Source: a virus. Taken from it: a stretch of DNA of 44,213 nt. A program made the position numbers and the translations under genes. The DNA lies in the IMG/VR virus record IMGVR_UViG_3300032397_000027, positions 1 through 44,213 of that record. The stretch is one strand, 5' to 3'. Each line of letters begins with the position of its first letter. Position 1 is the stretch's first letter. A model generated the notes under the pieces. The model ran no database searches. It had not been told where the DNA came from and saw only the letters and a program-made list of their open reading frames with translations. Below are positions 7,329-16,757 of this stretch, piece by piece.

Positions 7329-9842
7329 ATGGCCATTGATAAAACCAACACAACCCAGCAAAATGTCGTGGCCACGGCTAATCGTGACAATACCGACATC
7401 GAAGATTCGGCTAAAGCGAACGAAGATCCGTTTTGGAGCTACGCCGAGCTGTCCACTGAAAAACGACGCTGGAACAAAGTCTATCCCTACAGGCTCTGTC
7501 TTTGGACTCGCAACGAAGACGGGAGGTGGGAGCAGGATTACTCTGTTCTCCAACCCTTCACGCTCCCCATCGCTCCAGAAAGTCTGACCATCAGCACTCC
7601 TTTTGCGATCAATACCAGCGTCACCCTTGGTGGCATTGTAGAAGAGCATAATGGGGCTCCTCTTCGCACCATCAGCATCAGTGGAACCACTGGCGTCCTG
7701 CCTTTGCGTGGTCGGGCTGAGGGAACCGCCGCTAATCGTTCCAGCACGGGCACTCTCAATGCTGTTTTTGCCGGAACCCTGAGGGGTGCATCTCAGGTCA
7801 AAACAGCTATCACTGGTACTGGAATTGGTGCGACTAAAAATACTCTCGCCGCAGAAGAGTCTGAGTCCAGCAGCGGGTATGCCCAGTTCAAGCTTCTTCA
7901 GCGATTCTTAGAGGCCTACGTCACCTACAAGAAAAAGATCGGGGCTCGAAACACGGTTCTGGCTTTGGAGATGTTCAAGGACCAGGAGACTTATTTTGTC
8001 TCACCGGTTAGCTTCGACCTTCGACGCTCTGCCGCTACCCCTCTGGAATATCAATACTCGCTGACTTTCAGAGCCTGGAAGAGGGTTCTTCCTTCAAATG
8101 GCAATGGACAGCAAATCAGCAGCTACGTCCCCATCTCCCGGGACCCCAACAAGCTTGCGAGTCTCCTCAACAAGCTGAACGCATCCCGCGTCGTCCTAGA
8201 AGGTGCCCGAAACACCCTTACCGGCCTCCGTGGTGACATTAACGCGGCCCTCTTTACACCTCTCAGGGAGTCGATTCTCTTCGCCAAAGAGCTTCTGGGA
8301 GTCGGTCTGACGGCCGTAGACCTGCCTCTGAGCGTGATTTCCGACCTGAAGGGGGTCATCACCGAGGCCTCTGGTGTAGCGGGCCAGCTGCAGGCATTTG
8401 GAGGCCTTGGGAACCGCTATTCTGAGGCTGCCACAGGCCTCGTCAACGCCGGCAAGGACCTTGCCCAGGCCTTCCAGAACCTCAGCATCAGTTCTGGCAC
8501 AGCTCAGACCCTGTCTGGGACTGGTTTGGGGACTGGCCAGCAGGCTCTTGAGGACGGAAATCCCGCTCACAAGGCCTCGGCGAATCCAGACCTCAACTTT
8601 GACTTCTATCAGACCATCCGACCTGGCACCCTGAACCTGGCTCCCCAGACTCAAAAGGCCATCCAAGCTGAGAAAGACCGCGTCAAGGCCCTGAAGAGGG
8701 AGGATTTTGAGGTTCGTCGCGACACTGTCATGGCCACACTCGAAGACTTTGAAAGCTCTGTAGGCCTGGGCAACGCCACCTACACGAGGGTTTATGGCCT
8801 CAGCTCCAAAGCCAAGGTCCGGGAGCCTAACGAGCAAGACTACGACATCATCAATGCCATGAATGCAACTCTCCTGGAGATGAACAGGCTCTGCGTCAGC
8901 TCTGAAATCAACCAAGACGAGGTTTCGTCCATCGATTACATCGCAGGTCTGGCCGCAGGAGCCGGGATTGCCTTCCGCGTCCCTAAATCCAAGTTCCTGG
9001 TGCCATTCCTGTATGGTCATACTCTGGAACAAATCAGTTCCATCTATCTCGGCACCCCAGACAGGTGGCATGAGATTGCAGCTCTCAATGGACTGCAGAC
9101 TCCTTACGTCGATGAGCTTGGCTTTCAGCTCCCATTGCTGACAAATGGCAACGGGAACAACATCACCGTCAGCGACGGCTCGAAATTGTTTGTGAATCAG
9201 CCCATTTGGATTGAAAGCACCGTTATGGGCAGGACTAAGCGTCGCATTACAGCTGTAGAGACTCTCAGTCCAGGTCTTGTCGCCGTGACCGTAGATGGCG
9301 CCGACGACCTCAGCTCCTACACCCTTGGGGCCAGTGCCTTTGCTCAGGCTTTCTTACCTAATACCGTGAATTCACAGCAGTCCATCTACATCCCCAGTGA
9401 TGAAGCTGTCGAAGAGGACGACTTCCGTCTCAAGTCCGTCCCGGGGGTCGACCAATTTGACCCTCTTCTGCGTGTGGGCGGCATTGACCTGCTCCTGACC
9501 CAGAATGGTGACCTGGTCATTACCCCAGACGGTGACACCAGGCTGGCCGTAGGTCTGACAAACATCACTCAGAAGGTTCGCCTGGTCCTGGACACGGTTC
9601 GAGGCAGTCTCCTTCATCACCCGGGCTATGGATTCCCGTCTCTGGTTGGCGAGAGCACTGCCAATGTCGACGCCAAGGGTCTGCTGAAGATTTGCCAGGA
9701 CCTCTTCAAGGACGACCCCACCTTCACTGGGGTTGAATCAGCTGCCATTCTGAAGGATGGACCAGTAATTAGAATCACCCTAAGTGTAGGTGTTCGTGGT
9801 ACCCAGCAGGTGATTCCCATCTCGGTCGAATTCCAGCGTTAA
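7329..9842 (+). CDS. Baseplate protein with LysM-like domain and C-terminal gp25/W-like wedge domain
   Basis: An 837-residue multidomain baseplate protein. Residues about 70-125 contain the PFTLPIAPESL segment found at the start of LysM-type baseplate hub proteins. A helical, Ala-rich middle region (about 280-420) follows. Near residues 563-600, GHTLEQISSIYLG and WHEIAALNGL form a LysM-like module. From about 706 to the end the sequence matches the gp25/gpW wedge fold: IDLLLTQNGDL, a helical DTVRGSLLHHPGYG and terminal beta strands. In T4 and P2 the wedge protein is a separate small gene; here it is the C-terminal domain of a large protein. It precedes the J gene, its expected partner. No good SD is visible. 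Confidence 0.72.
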   Translation: MAIDKTNTTQQNVVATANRDNTDIEDSAKANEDPFWSYAELSTEKRRWNKVYPYRLCLWTRNEDGRWEQDYSVLQPFTLPIAPESLTISTPFAINTSVTLGGIVEEHNGAPLRTISISGTTGVLPLRGRAEGTAANRSSTGTLNAVFAGTLRGASQVKTAITGTGIGATKNTLAAEESESSSGYAQFKLLQRFLEAYVTYKKKIGARNTVLALEMFKDQETYFVSPVSFDLRRSAATPLEYQYSLTFRAWKRVLPSNGNGQQISSYVPISRDPNKLASLLNKLNASRVVLEGARNTLTGLRGDINAALFTPLRESILFAKELLGVGLTAVDLPLSVISDLKGVITEASGVAGQLQAFGGLGNRYSEAATGLVNAGKDLAQAFQNLSISSGTAQTLSGTGLGTGQQALEDGNPAHKASANPDLNFDFYQTIRPGTLNLAPQTQKAIQAEKDRVKALKREDFEVRRDTVMATLEDFESSVGLGNATYTRVYGLSSKAKVREPNEQDYDIINAMNATLLEMNRLCVSSEINQDEVSSIDYIAGLAAGAGIAFRVPKSKFLVPFLYGHTLEQISSIYLGTPDRWHEIAALNGLQTPYVDELGFQLPLLTNGNGNNITVSDGSKLFVNQPIWIESTVMGRTKRRITAVETLSPGLVAVTVDGADDLSSYTLGASAFAQAFLPNTVNSQQSIYIPSDEAVEEDDFRLKSVPGVDQFDPLLRVGGIDLLLTQNGDLVITPDGDTRLAVGLTNITQKVRLVLDTVRGSLLHHPGYGFPSLVGESTANVDAKGLLKICQDLFKDDPTFTGVESAAILKDGPVIRITLSVGVRGTQQVIPISVEFQR

Positions 9843-9847
9843 GACGG

Positions 9848-9915
9848 CAATCTTCAGTAGGACCCTGCCGCAACTGCTGGCAATCTTTGAAGTAGGGTAC
9901 AATCTCTACAGGGAC
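9848..9915 (+). promoter_or_regulatory. Triple tandem CAATCTT-type motif upstream of baseplate J
   Basis: The 81-base gap holds three copies: CAATCTTCAGTAGG (9848), CAATCTTTGAAGTAGG (9881) and CAATCTCTACAGGG (9900). All three share a downstream purine-rich stretch ending in AGG or GGG. The first begins 5 bases after the upstream stop; the last AGGGA may double as a weak SD about 9 bases before ATG 9924. It is the only junction with more than one copy. Confidence 0.55.
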
Positions 9916-9923
9916 TCAAACTC

Positions 9924-12900
9924 ATGGCGACAATTCCAGTTCCAAGGTCGTGGTCGGAAATCACGGGCGACATGCTCGACGCCCTGCTTTCAAAGCTTGG
10001 ACTTCCTAGCGTTCGCGTTGGTTCTGGGGTTCTGTCTATCATTGAAGCAGCAGCTCAATCCGACCTTCGTAGCAGCCAAGATATTTTCAATCTGCTCAAC
10101 TCCTCCAGCCTGGACCGAGCTACCGGCCTAGCTCTGGATAGGATTGGGGCCGACGAAGACGCACCTCGCTTTGGCCAACTCCCCAGCTCTGGCCCAGTGA
10201 CTATCAGCGACTCAAGCTTCGCCAAAATTTCGTCTCGCATCTTCCAGGGTCGTCCAGCCCCCATCATCGGCGCTGACAAGATTTACGTTGCAGACGCCCT
10301 CGCCTTTCCAGCCAGCGGCAGCGTCTACATTGGTCGTGGTACCACGAACTATGAAGGCCCCCTTGCCTACACATCCAAGGTCAACAACACAAACTACTGG
10401 ACCCTGAACCTGGCGGTCAGTAGTTACACCACCAAGTACCACAACTTCAATGAAATCGTAGTCTTGGCTCAAGGCGGGGATCGACTCATCTCAGCCGGGA
10501 CTCTTGTTCAAACCCCCCAAGCCAACACCAGTTCAGCTGTTCAGTTCTCTGTTCAATACGCAGCCAGCATCCCCGATGGTGAAACTAGCGTTGGCAATGT
10601 GAATGTCATTGCCAAGACCCCGGGAGTCGTTGGTAACATCATCGCCGGCAGTATCAACGCCTTCGTCAGCCCTCCGTTCACTGGCGCCACTGTTACTAAT
10701 CCGCTGCCCTACAGCAATGGTCTCGGGACTGAGGATGACAACACTTACAGGGAGCGCATCAGAGCCAAGCGCCAATCTCGTAGTCGAGCCACCCCTCTGG
10801 CCATCAAGACTGGCATCACCGGCATTAGCTCCCTCTCCGAGAACAAGCGCGTTATCAGCTGCTCCATCCTCCGGCGCCAAGACTACCCTACGACTGTCTA
10901 TCTGGACGATGGTAGCGGCTATGAAGAGGCTTCTATCGGCATTCCCCTGGAGACCTTGGTTGACCAAGCTCTGGGCGGGGAGCAGTATTTCCAGCTCATC
11001 CATGGTAGGCCCGTCAGTAAGGCCTGCGTCACGACCGGCTTCCAGGCGCCTTTTACGCTTGAAGCTAACATGAGGATTGCTATCAAAATTGGCGGCAAGC
11101 TCAGTGAACACGTCTTCGCAGCTGCGCAGTTCCGTAGCATTACCAACGCCAGTGCCTACGAGGTCGTAGCCAGCGTCAATTCCGACGTAGACCTCAGCTT
11201 CAGCGCCAGGACTTCAGACGCCGGTACTAGGGTCGTCTTCTTTTCGAAGAGCGACACCGAAGAAGACATCGAGGTTGTGCTCCCCAGCACCGGTGTGGAT
11301 GCGAACACCGCCCTTGGTTTTAGCGGTGGTAAGGTGGACACCCTCCGCCTCTACAAAAATGACATCCTTCTGACCAAAGACGGCCAGCTTGCCATCTTGA
11401 CTGGCAATCCCCAGAGCAACTGGACCCCTGTTGTAAGCGGGGTTACTTTGGAAATCGTCGTTGATGGCATCAACATCGCAACCACGCCACCAAACACCTA
11501 CATCATCACGGATGCCGATTTTGTCAACGCTGGTACCGGCTACAGTGCTGTCAGCGTCTCCAATAGTATGGCAAGCTGGGCTCGGGTTCTGGAATACAAG
11601 ATTCCTGGCATCACAGCCGCAGCCTCAGGTAGCGCCATCACCCTGACCTCGAATCGGGGTCGCACCAGCCGGGCCAGCGTAGCAATTCTCGGCGGCAGCC
11701 TTCAGGCGGCGGGCTTCTTCCCGATCGCCACGGCCACGGGTAAGGACCTTGATTACACCCTGGATAGGAACCTGGGTCAGATTCGCCTCGAAGACTCGAT
11801 GCTCTTGCACAGCGGAGACCGCTTGTCTGCAGGAAGCTACGCAACCCGTGCCTTCTTGCAGTCAGCGGAAATCACCACCCTGAGCCTGGCCGGAGCAGCG
11901 AATACGACCGTCAGCGGTGAGGCGGGGGCAGAGCTTTGGTTTGTTGTCGATGGGGCAGCCGAAATCATTGGCACCACCATTGGTCCCACCACTACAGTGA
12001 CGTTCAACCTCTTCTCTACCCACTCCTGGGGCCAGAGGGCTCGCATTGCCTCCGCTGGCAACGTCTTTGCAAATGCCCAGATCGGCGATTGGATTATCGT
12101 CAGCGATACCGCAGTCAGCTACAACAACCGTGGGGCCTGGCGAATCGCTTCTGTCAACTCCCTCGGAGCTAGCGTTGACATTGAACGTAATGCCGCCTGG
12201 GTTGGAACTCTAGAAACTGCTATCCTCGTGCAGGGTGGCATCTATCTTGTCAGGACCGCAGCGGACCTGCAGCGTGTCTACATCCCCAATGGGGTCAACT
12301 ACACAGCAGCCTCACTGTCAGCCAGTATTGCTTCCCAGCTCAGAGGAGGTACTGCCGCCACCTACCGGACCCGTCAGTTCAGGGTTCGCACCAACACCTT
12401 TGGAGCCGAGGGCGATATCGCCCTGGCGGCTTCCAATGCCGAGGGCCTGAAGTTAACTCTGGCCGTAGCTTCTGCGACTGCCAACAAGACTTCCCACCTG
12501 GCCAGTATTGAGGCTGGTAATCCGGAGACTGGCACCCCTCAATTCGAAGTCAGCTCCATCCTGAGCGCGGGCACCAGTAGCGCCTTCACCCTCGGCGGTC
12601 TTGGTCTCGTGGACCCGGGCTCCATCCTTGTTGGTCTCCGACCCATCTACGACTCCGGCACCAGGTACAGCAATGGTGGACACGTAACCCCTATCGAGTC
12701 CATCACCGGTACGAGCCCCACAGTTCGACGCCCTGCAGTCAAGGTCTGGCTGCCCGCAGACCGTCTCTACGCGGCCACTCCTTACGCAATGACGTCGGCC
12801 GATGAGATGACGGTCGTGGTCGATGGGGATACCTCCAGCAGCCGCTTTGTCATTCCTATGTTCCGTCGGGTGACCCCTGGTTCTGCTGTCTACGGAACCA

Positions 12901-15797
12901 GTAACGATTTCAAGGATGCTGACAACGGGGCCCTGAGCCTCGCGAAGGCCTTCGGAACCACCATGGATTGGCGAGACTTCGCCGTCTTCATGCGGGCTCG
13001 CGGTAAGTCCCACGGTAGCCCCGACACGAACAAGACTCTGATGTGGCGTTACAAGCGCCAGGGCTCAGAAGGCAATCGGGCCCGCGTTCAGTACGTATAC
13101 CCCACGGCTCCCAGCCAGAGTATTCTTGCTTCTTGGACGCCCCTGAACAGCACCTACACGGACATCGCCGTCAGGCTGCCATCTGGCGCTGCACGCACTG
13201 GCGTCACTCTCAGCAATAACACCAGACTGGGCAATGCTACAACCGCGACTGCAGCCGGCCTCTACACTCGCCAGATTATTTACAATCTCAGCATTGCCTC
13301 AGCAACCAGAGAGGTCCGGCTCGACTTCAATAGTAGCGACCTGACGTGGGCTGTCACCAATACCATCTATGGGGTTACCAGTGGCGCTACAGCAACTATT
13401 GCAGCTGGTTCGCAAGTCGGTGCAGCCAGCGGTCACCTAGTTCTAACTGGCGTCATCGGTGTCTTCCTGCCCGGAGAAAACCTCAAGGTTCCCAATGCGG
13501 GCGGGACCGTCAGGGCTGTAGCTACCGGCTCCCAGTACGGCTTCACTTGGGCAACCCTGGCTCTTCCTACTGGCATCACGGCTTGTGGTTTTGTCAACGG
13601 TGCAGTTCTCCACATCGAGTACAACGGCACTGGTACTGGAGCAGGGTTCTTGACCGGCAATAGGACTATCGTCGATACGGACTACGTCTCGCTGATTGGT
13701 TTCGTCGAAGGTACGACCGCCATCGGAGCTACGGCTAGTGTTGGCACGGTCAGCTACGACACCATTGAGGTCAAGACTACTGGTTCCACTGTCGTGGTCG
13801 GTGACATCCAGAACATCAGCTCTGCAACGTACCTCCCGGCCGCATTCACTGGGCCCATGAAGATTCAAAGCATCTCGGCAGGCCTTGTTGTCGGGGAAAC
13901 TACTGCGGTGGCTCCTATCAGTGGGACTATCGCCTGGAATCAAATCAACTCCACGGCCAATCTCTCCTGGTACCCGTTGGGCACCTCGACCATCGTTGCT
14001 ATTGCAGCTGCGGTCAATGCTCAGACTGACTGCCCGGTGTCGGTATTCCTCGCCGGTGACGGCCTTGGTGACACCAGTGGTAGCATCACTTACGCCACCT
14101 ACGAAGCCGTGCCGAACGGCCTGGGTGCAAGCTCCGATGACACCCCCTGGTACTACCTAGCCGACGGACTGAACTGGGTCCGTAGCCACTCTACTCCCGT
14201 CAGCGACGCTGTGGATTTCAACTTCACCTTCAAGGCTCCTATCACGGCCGGGCTGTCCACAAACAGCGACTGGGCCAACGAAGAGGTCTGCCTTGTCCCC
14301 ATCACTGCTGAAAACATCAGCGAATACCTGAGTACGTCTGGGCCCGGTGGCCTGTTCTCCAGCGGGGAGTCCGTGGTCAGCAATCAGGGTGGCAGACCTC
14401 AAATCACCACTCTGACAGCTGGCAGTGGCGGCAGCGTTCAGGTACAGGGCGGGACGGCCAACAGTATCAGCTGTGCAGTCCGTGGACAGGCTCAGCAGGC
14501 TCTGACCACCTCGGTCGTGACCGTGGCCACTAGCGACACCAACGGCCTCAGCGCAGGCCACTGGATGGTCCTGCAGAACGTTAATGCACTCCCTAAGGAC
14601 CGCATCACCTCTATGACGGACCTGGACAGCATCGGCACCAACGGTGTCGTCATCTTCGACGGTGGCGGCACCAAGGCCTGGGAGTTTGCAACCACCAGTT
14701 TGGCAACGACTTACTATCTCACCTGGCAAATTGAGAGGCAGGGTAGGTTTGTGTGTTACCAATATGTAAGCGGTGGCGCCCCAAACCTCACCGGCGCCCA
14801 GGAGGGTGACTGGGTCTTCATAACTGCTGACAGTCTTGGGACTGTCAATCTCCGCAATACCGGGTGGTATCGTATCGTTCGAATCGATAACACCACAAAG
14901 ACTTTCTGGGTCGAGAACGACAACGCCCTAGAGGAGACTGCCACGGCAAGAATGTCCTTCTTGACCTACGACAGTATTATCCCCGGGGACGAGCTGTCCA
15001 TCAATACCGACCTCTGGGGCACAGGGAACCTCGGCACCTGGGTTGTAGAGAGTGTGGACCTGGTCTCGACCGGTGGGGCTGACAACAAGTGGAAGTTCAC
15101 CCTCAGAACCCTCGACAGGACCCCTGAGGCCGTAATCACCCCAGGCCCAGGCGCTCTGGGTACCAATTCTAGTCTGATTCGAGTCGTCGAGAAGGCTCCC
15201 AGCCGTCTCATCAAGAAGATTTCTACCATCAGCCCCAATCCGCTCGACTCTACCCTTTCAGACATCAAATTCGACAGCTGGGCAGGGGGTACCAAAGTCA
15301 GTGAGGCGGCGGGGACCGTCCTGTCCAGTCTCGACAAACTCGCGTTCAGTACGGTCCTTGCCGCTGGCATCGACGGCTACCGCCATAGCACTGGTCTCAT
15401 TGAGGAAGCCAACAAGGTGGGCTATGGAGTCGACTCCGACCCCTCGGCCTATCCGGGGTTGATTGCCGCCGGGGCTAACGTGAACATCGAGGGGCCGTTG
15501 ATTCACCGCATCCAGGTGGCACTGGCGCTTCGGATTCGTTCAGGTGTCAATGCTCGTGACATCAAGACCGCTGTTCGTTCTGCAGTGGCGGCTTCGGTCA
15601 ACCGGGCGGGGGTTGGAAAGCAGATTGCCCTCTCGGACCTGGTGTCCGTTGCCCAGGCCGTCAACGGTGTTGTAGCCGTGACTGTTATCAGCCCGAGCTA
15701 CGGTCCTGGTTCAGACGTCATCTCTGTCCAACCGTATGAAAAGCCAATGATTTTGAACCTCGACGACGACATTCTGATTTCGTTCGTCGGAGAATAG
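9924..15797 (+). CDS. Giant baseplate J-like wedge protein
   Basis: A 1957-residue protein. The N-terminal 330 residues carry the J-family pattern: a helical start, then GVVGNIIAGSIN, PFTGATVTNP and EDDNTYRERI. The last 100 residues are the matching C-terminal J domain (GVNARDIKTAV, QIALSDLVSVAQAVNGV). J proteins form the baseplate wedge that links gp25-like domains to the baseplate periphery and are usually about 300-660 residues. Here roughly 1500 residues of beta-rich sequence are inserted between the two halves. The insert contains at least three modules of GDW or GDE type with a following IxxV strand (encoded about 12073-12205, 14790-14940 and 14970-15117). It is probably a decorated wedge carrying fibre-like or carbohydrate-binding domains. 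Confidence 0.8.
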   Translation: MATIPVPRSWSEITGDMLDALLSKLGLPSVRVGSGVLSIIEAAAQSDLRSSQDIFNLLNSSSLDRATGLALDRIGADEDAPRFGQLPSSGPVTISDSSFAKISSRIFQGRPAPIIGADKIYVADALAFPASGSVYIGRGTTNYEGPLAYTSKVNNTNYWTLNLAVSSYTTKYHNFNEIVVLAQGGDRLISAGTLVQTPQANTSSAVQFSVQYAASIPDGETSVGNVNVIAKTPGVVGNIIAGSINAFVSPPFTGATVTNPLPYSNGLGTEDDNTYRERIRAKRQSRSRATPLAIKTGITGISSLSENKRVISCSILRRQDYPTTVYLDDGSGYEEASIGIPLETLVDQALGGEQYFQLIHGRPVSKACVTTGFQAPFTLEANMRIAIKIGGKLSEHVFAAAQFRSITNASAYEVVASVNSDVDLSFSARTSDAGTRVVFFSKSDTEEDIEVVLPSTGVDANTALGFSGGKVDTLRLYKNDILLTKDGQLAILTGNPQSNWTPVVSGVTLEIVVDGINIATTPPNTYIITDADFVNAGTGYSAVSVSNSMASWARVLEYKIPGITAAASGSAITLTSNRGRTSRASVAILGGSLQAAGFFPIATATGKDLDYTLDRNLGQIRLEDSMLLHSGDRLSAGSYATRAFLQSAEITTLSLAGAANTTVSGEAGAELWFVVDGAAEIIGTTIGPTTTVTFNLFSTHSWGQRARIASAGNVFANAQIGDWIIVSDTAVSYNNRGAWRIASVNSLGASVDIERNAAWVGTLETAILVQGGIYLVRTAADLQRVYIPNGVNYTAASLSASIASQLRGGTAATYRTRQFRVRTNTFGAEGDIALAASNAEGLKLTLAVASATANKTSHLASIEAGNPETGTPQFEVSSILSAGTSSAFTLGGLGLVDPGSILVGLRPIYDSGTRYSNGGHVTPIESITGTSPTVRRPAVKVWLPADRLYAATPYAMTSADEMTVVVDGDTSSSRFVIPMFRRVTPGSAVYGTSNDFKDADNGALSLAKAFGTTMDWRDFAVFMRARGKSHGSPDTNKTLMWRYKRQGSEGNRARVQYVYPTAPSQSILASWTPLNSTYTDIAVRLPSGAARTGVTLSNNTRLGNATTATAAGLYTRQIIYNLSIASATREVRLDFNSSDLTWAVTNTIYGVTSGATATIAAGSQVGAASGHLVLTGVIGVFLPGENLKVPNAGGTVRAVATGSQYGFTWATLALPTGITACGFVNGAVLHIEYNGTGTGAGFLTGNRTIVDTDYVSLIGFVEGTTAIGATASVGTVSYDTIEVKTTGSTVVVGDIQNISSATYLPAAFTGPMKIQSISAGLVVGETTAVAPISGTIAWNQINSTANLSWYPLGTSTIVAIAAAVNAQTDCPVSVFLAGDGLGDTSGSITYATYEAVPNGLGASSDDTPWYYLADGLNWVRSHSTPVSDAVDFNFTFKAPITAGLSTNSDWANEEVCLVPITAENISEYLSTSGPGGLFSSGESVVSNQGGRPQITTLTAGSGGSVQVQGGTANSISCAVRGQAQQALTTSVVTVATSDTNGLSAGHWMVLQNVNALPKDRITSMTDLDSIGTNGVVIFDGGGTKAWEFATTSLATTYYLTWQIERQGRFVCYQYVSGGAPNLTGAQEGDWVFITADSLGTVNLRNTGWYRIVRIDNTTKTFWVENDNALEETATARMSFLTYDSIIPGDELSINTDLWGTGNLGTWVVESVDLVSTGGADNKWKFTLRTLDRTPEAVITPGPGALGTNSSLIRVVEKAPSRLIKKISTISPNPLDSTLSDIKFDSWAGGTKVSEAAGTVLSSLDKLAFSTVLAAGIDGYRHSTGLIEEANKVGYGVDSDPSAYPGLIAAGANVNIEGPLIHRIQVALALRIRSGVNARDIKTAVRSAVAASVNRAGVGKQIALSDLVSVAQAVNGVVAVTVISPSYGPGSDVISVQPYEKPMILNLDDDILISFVGE

Positions 15798-15802
15798 CGA
15801 AG

Positions 15803-15809
15803 CAATCTT
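15803..15809 (+). promoter_or_regulatory. CAATCTT motif upstream of the 15827 gene
   Basis: CAATCTT starts 5 bases after the J stop codon, 24 bases before ATG 15827. A separate good SD (GAGGA, 15818-15822) follows it, so the motif is not the ribosome binding site here. Confidence 0.5.
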
Positions 15810-15826
15810 CTACACCTGAGGAACAC

Positions 15827-16300
15827 ATGCCATCACCTATTCCTGGACCCCCACCAATTGCCTCTGCCACCGTAGCTGGGCTCTTGTCTTCTTTGGGTAG
15901 TCCCCCTCAATACATTGCTGGTGTCAAGCACTTCACGGACTACACCATCTTCGATTACCCAGTCGTCTTTATGATGACAAATCGTTATTCCAGCGACAAC
16001 ACGCTGTTGGCATTTGCGGGCGGTGGCTTTGCTGGGTCCTTGAATGTCGTACCTGTAGCTGAGGTCAACTACATTGCCTCGAACAGTCCAGGTGATTCAG
16101 TCAATCTCGGAGCCGGTGGGGGCCAACGGGTACTCATCTTCAATACTGGTCCAAGTTCCATGGACATTTACCCAAATGCAGGCGGCGACATCGACGGTTT
16201 GGGCCTCGACGGATTTGGCGATCCAAACCCCTATACCTTGCCAGCCGGACAAAGTCGTGAATTCTGGGGCGAATATGCGTTTCAATGGAGAAGCCGCTAA
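15827..16300 (+). CDS. Small fibre- or baseplate-associated protein
   Basis: A 157-residue protein with GAGGA at good spacing before its ATG. It starts with a Pro-rich stretch (PSPIPGPPPIAS) and continues as a beta-sandwich-like sequence with glycine-rich turns (NLGAGGGQRVLIFN, near residues 94-107) and a C-terminal LPAGQSREFWGEY. The last pattern resembles the ends of small phage or virion beta-sandwich proteins in which an aromatic strand closes the fold. It lies between baseplate J and the large Kelch/LamG protein, so a structural adaptor or fibre-associated role is likely. No homolog is recognised. Confidence 0.55.
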   Translation: MPSPIPGPPPIASATVAGLLSSLGSPPQYIAGVKHFTDYTIFDYPVVFMMTNRYSSDNTLLAFAGGGFAGSLNVVPVAEVNYIASNSPGDSVNLGAGGGQRVLIFNTGPSSMDIYPNAGGDIDGLGLDGFGDPNPYTLPAGQSREFWGEYAFQWRSR

Positions 16301-16755
16301 TGTCATCCCCTAAAATCGAAGTTTTCTTCTTATACAACGCAAGCACCGGCGTTCCATTGACCGGGGCGGTGCCGACCTTTGATACCTACAAGGACGACCT
16401 TGGCTTCAATTTGACCCAGCCGGCCATCACGGAGATTGGTGGCGGAGCCTATGGGTTCACTCCTGACATCACCACGAATCCAGACCGAGGCGTTGTCTAC
16501 GTCGTCAACGGCACGATCTCTGCAATGCCACAGCGCCTGGCCCGGTTCATCCGACCCGAGGACTATGCCGCCGACCTACTCCCCGACATGTACGCCATGG
16601 ACTTTGGCAAGTGGGAAATCAAGACTGCCGGGCTCGACATCAACAGGCTGCTGACCTACAAGCTGGACGGTTCCACCATCTTGAAGAAGTTCAACCTCTT
16701 TGATTCCGCTGGAGCACCGACCAGCATCAATCCGTTTAAGCGCGATCCCATCTAA
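16300..16755 (+). CDS. Small fibre-associated protein, unknown
   Basis: A 151-residue protein. I choose ATG 16300, which overlaps the upstream TAA as TAATG with GGAG 10 bases upstream. An in-frame ATG at 16285 has no SD and would lengthen the overlap. The N-terminal 80 residues look like an Ig-like or carbohydrate-binding beta fold with alternating strands (KIEVFFLYNASTG, GGAYGFTPDI); similar domains sit at the N-terminus of some phage fibre proteins. The C-terminal part (WEIKTAGLDINRLLTY) has mixed structure. It is coupled to both neighbours. Function is unknown. Confidence 0.55.
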   Translation: MSSPKIEVFFLYNASTGVPLTGAVPTFDTYKDDLGFNLTQPAITEIGGGAYGFTPDITTNPDRGVVYVVNGTISAMPQRLARFIRPEDYAADLLPDMYAMDFGKWEIKTAGLDINRLLTYKLDGSTILKKFNLFDSAGAPTSINPFKRDPI

Positions 16756-16757
16756 CC

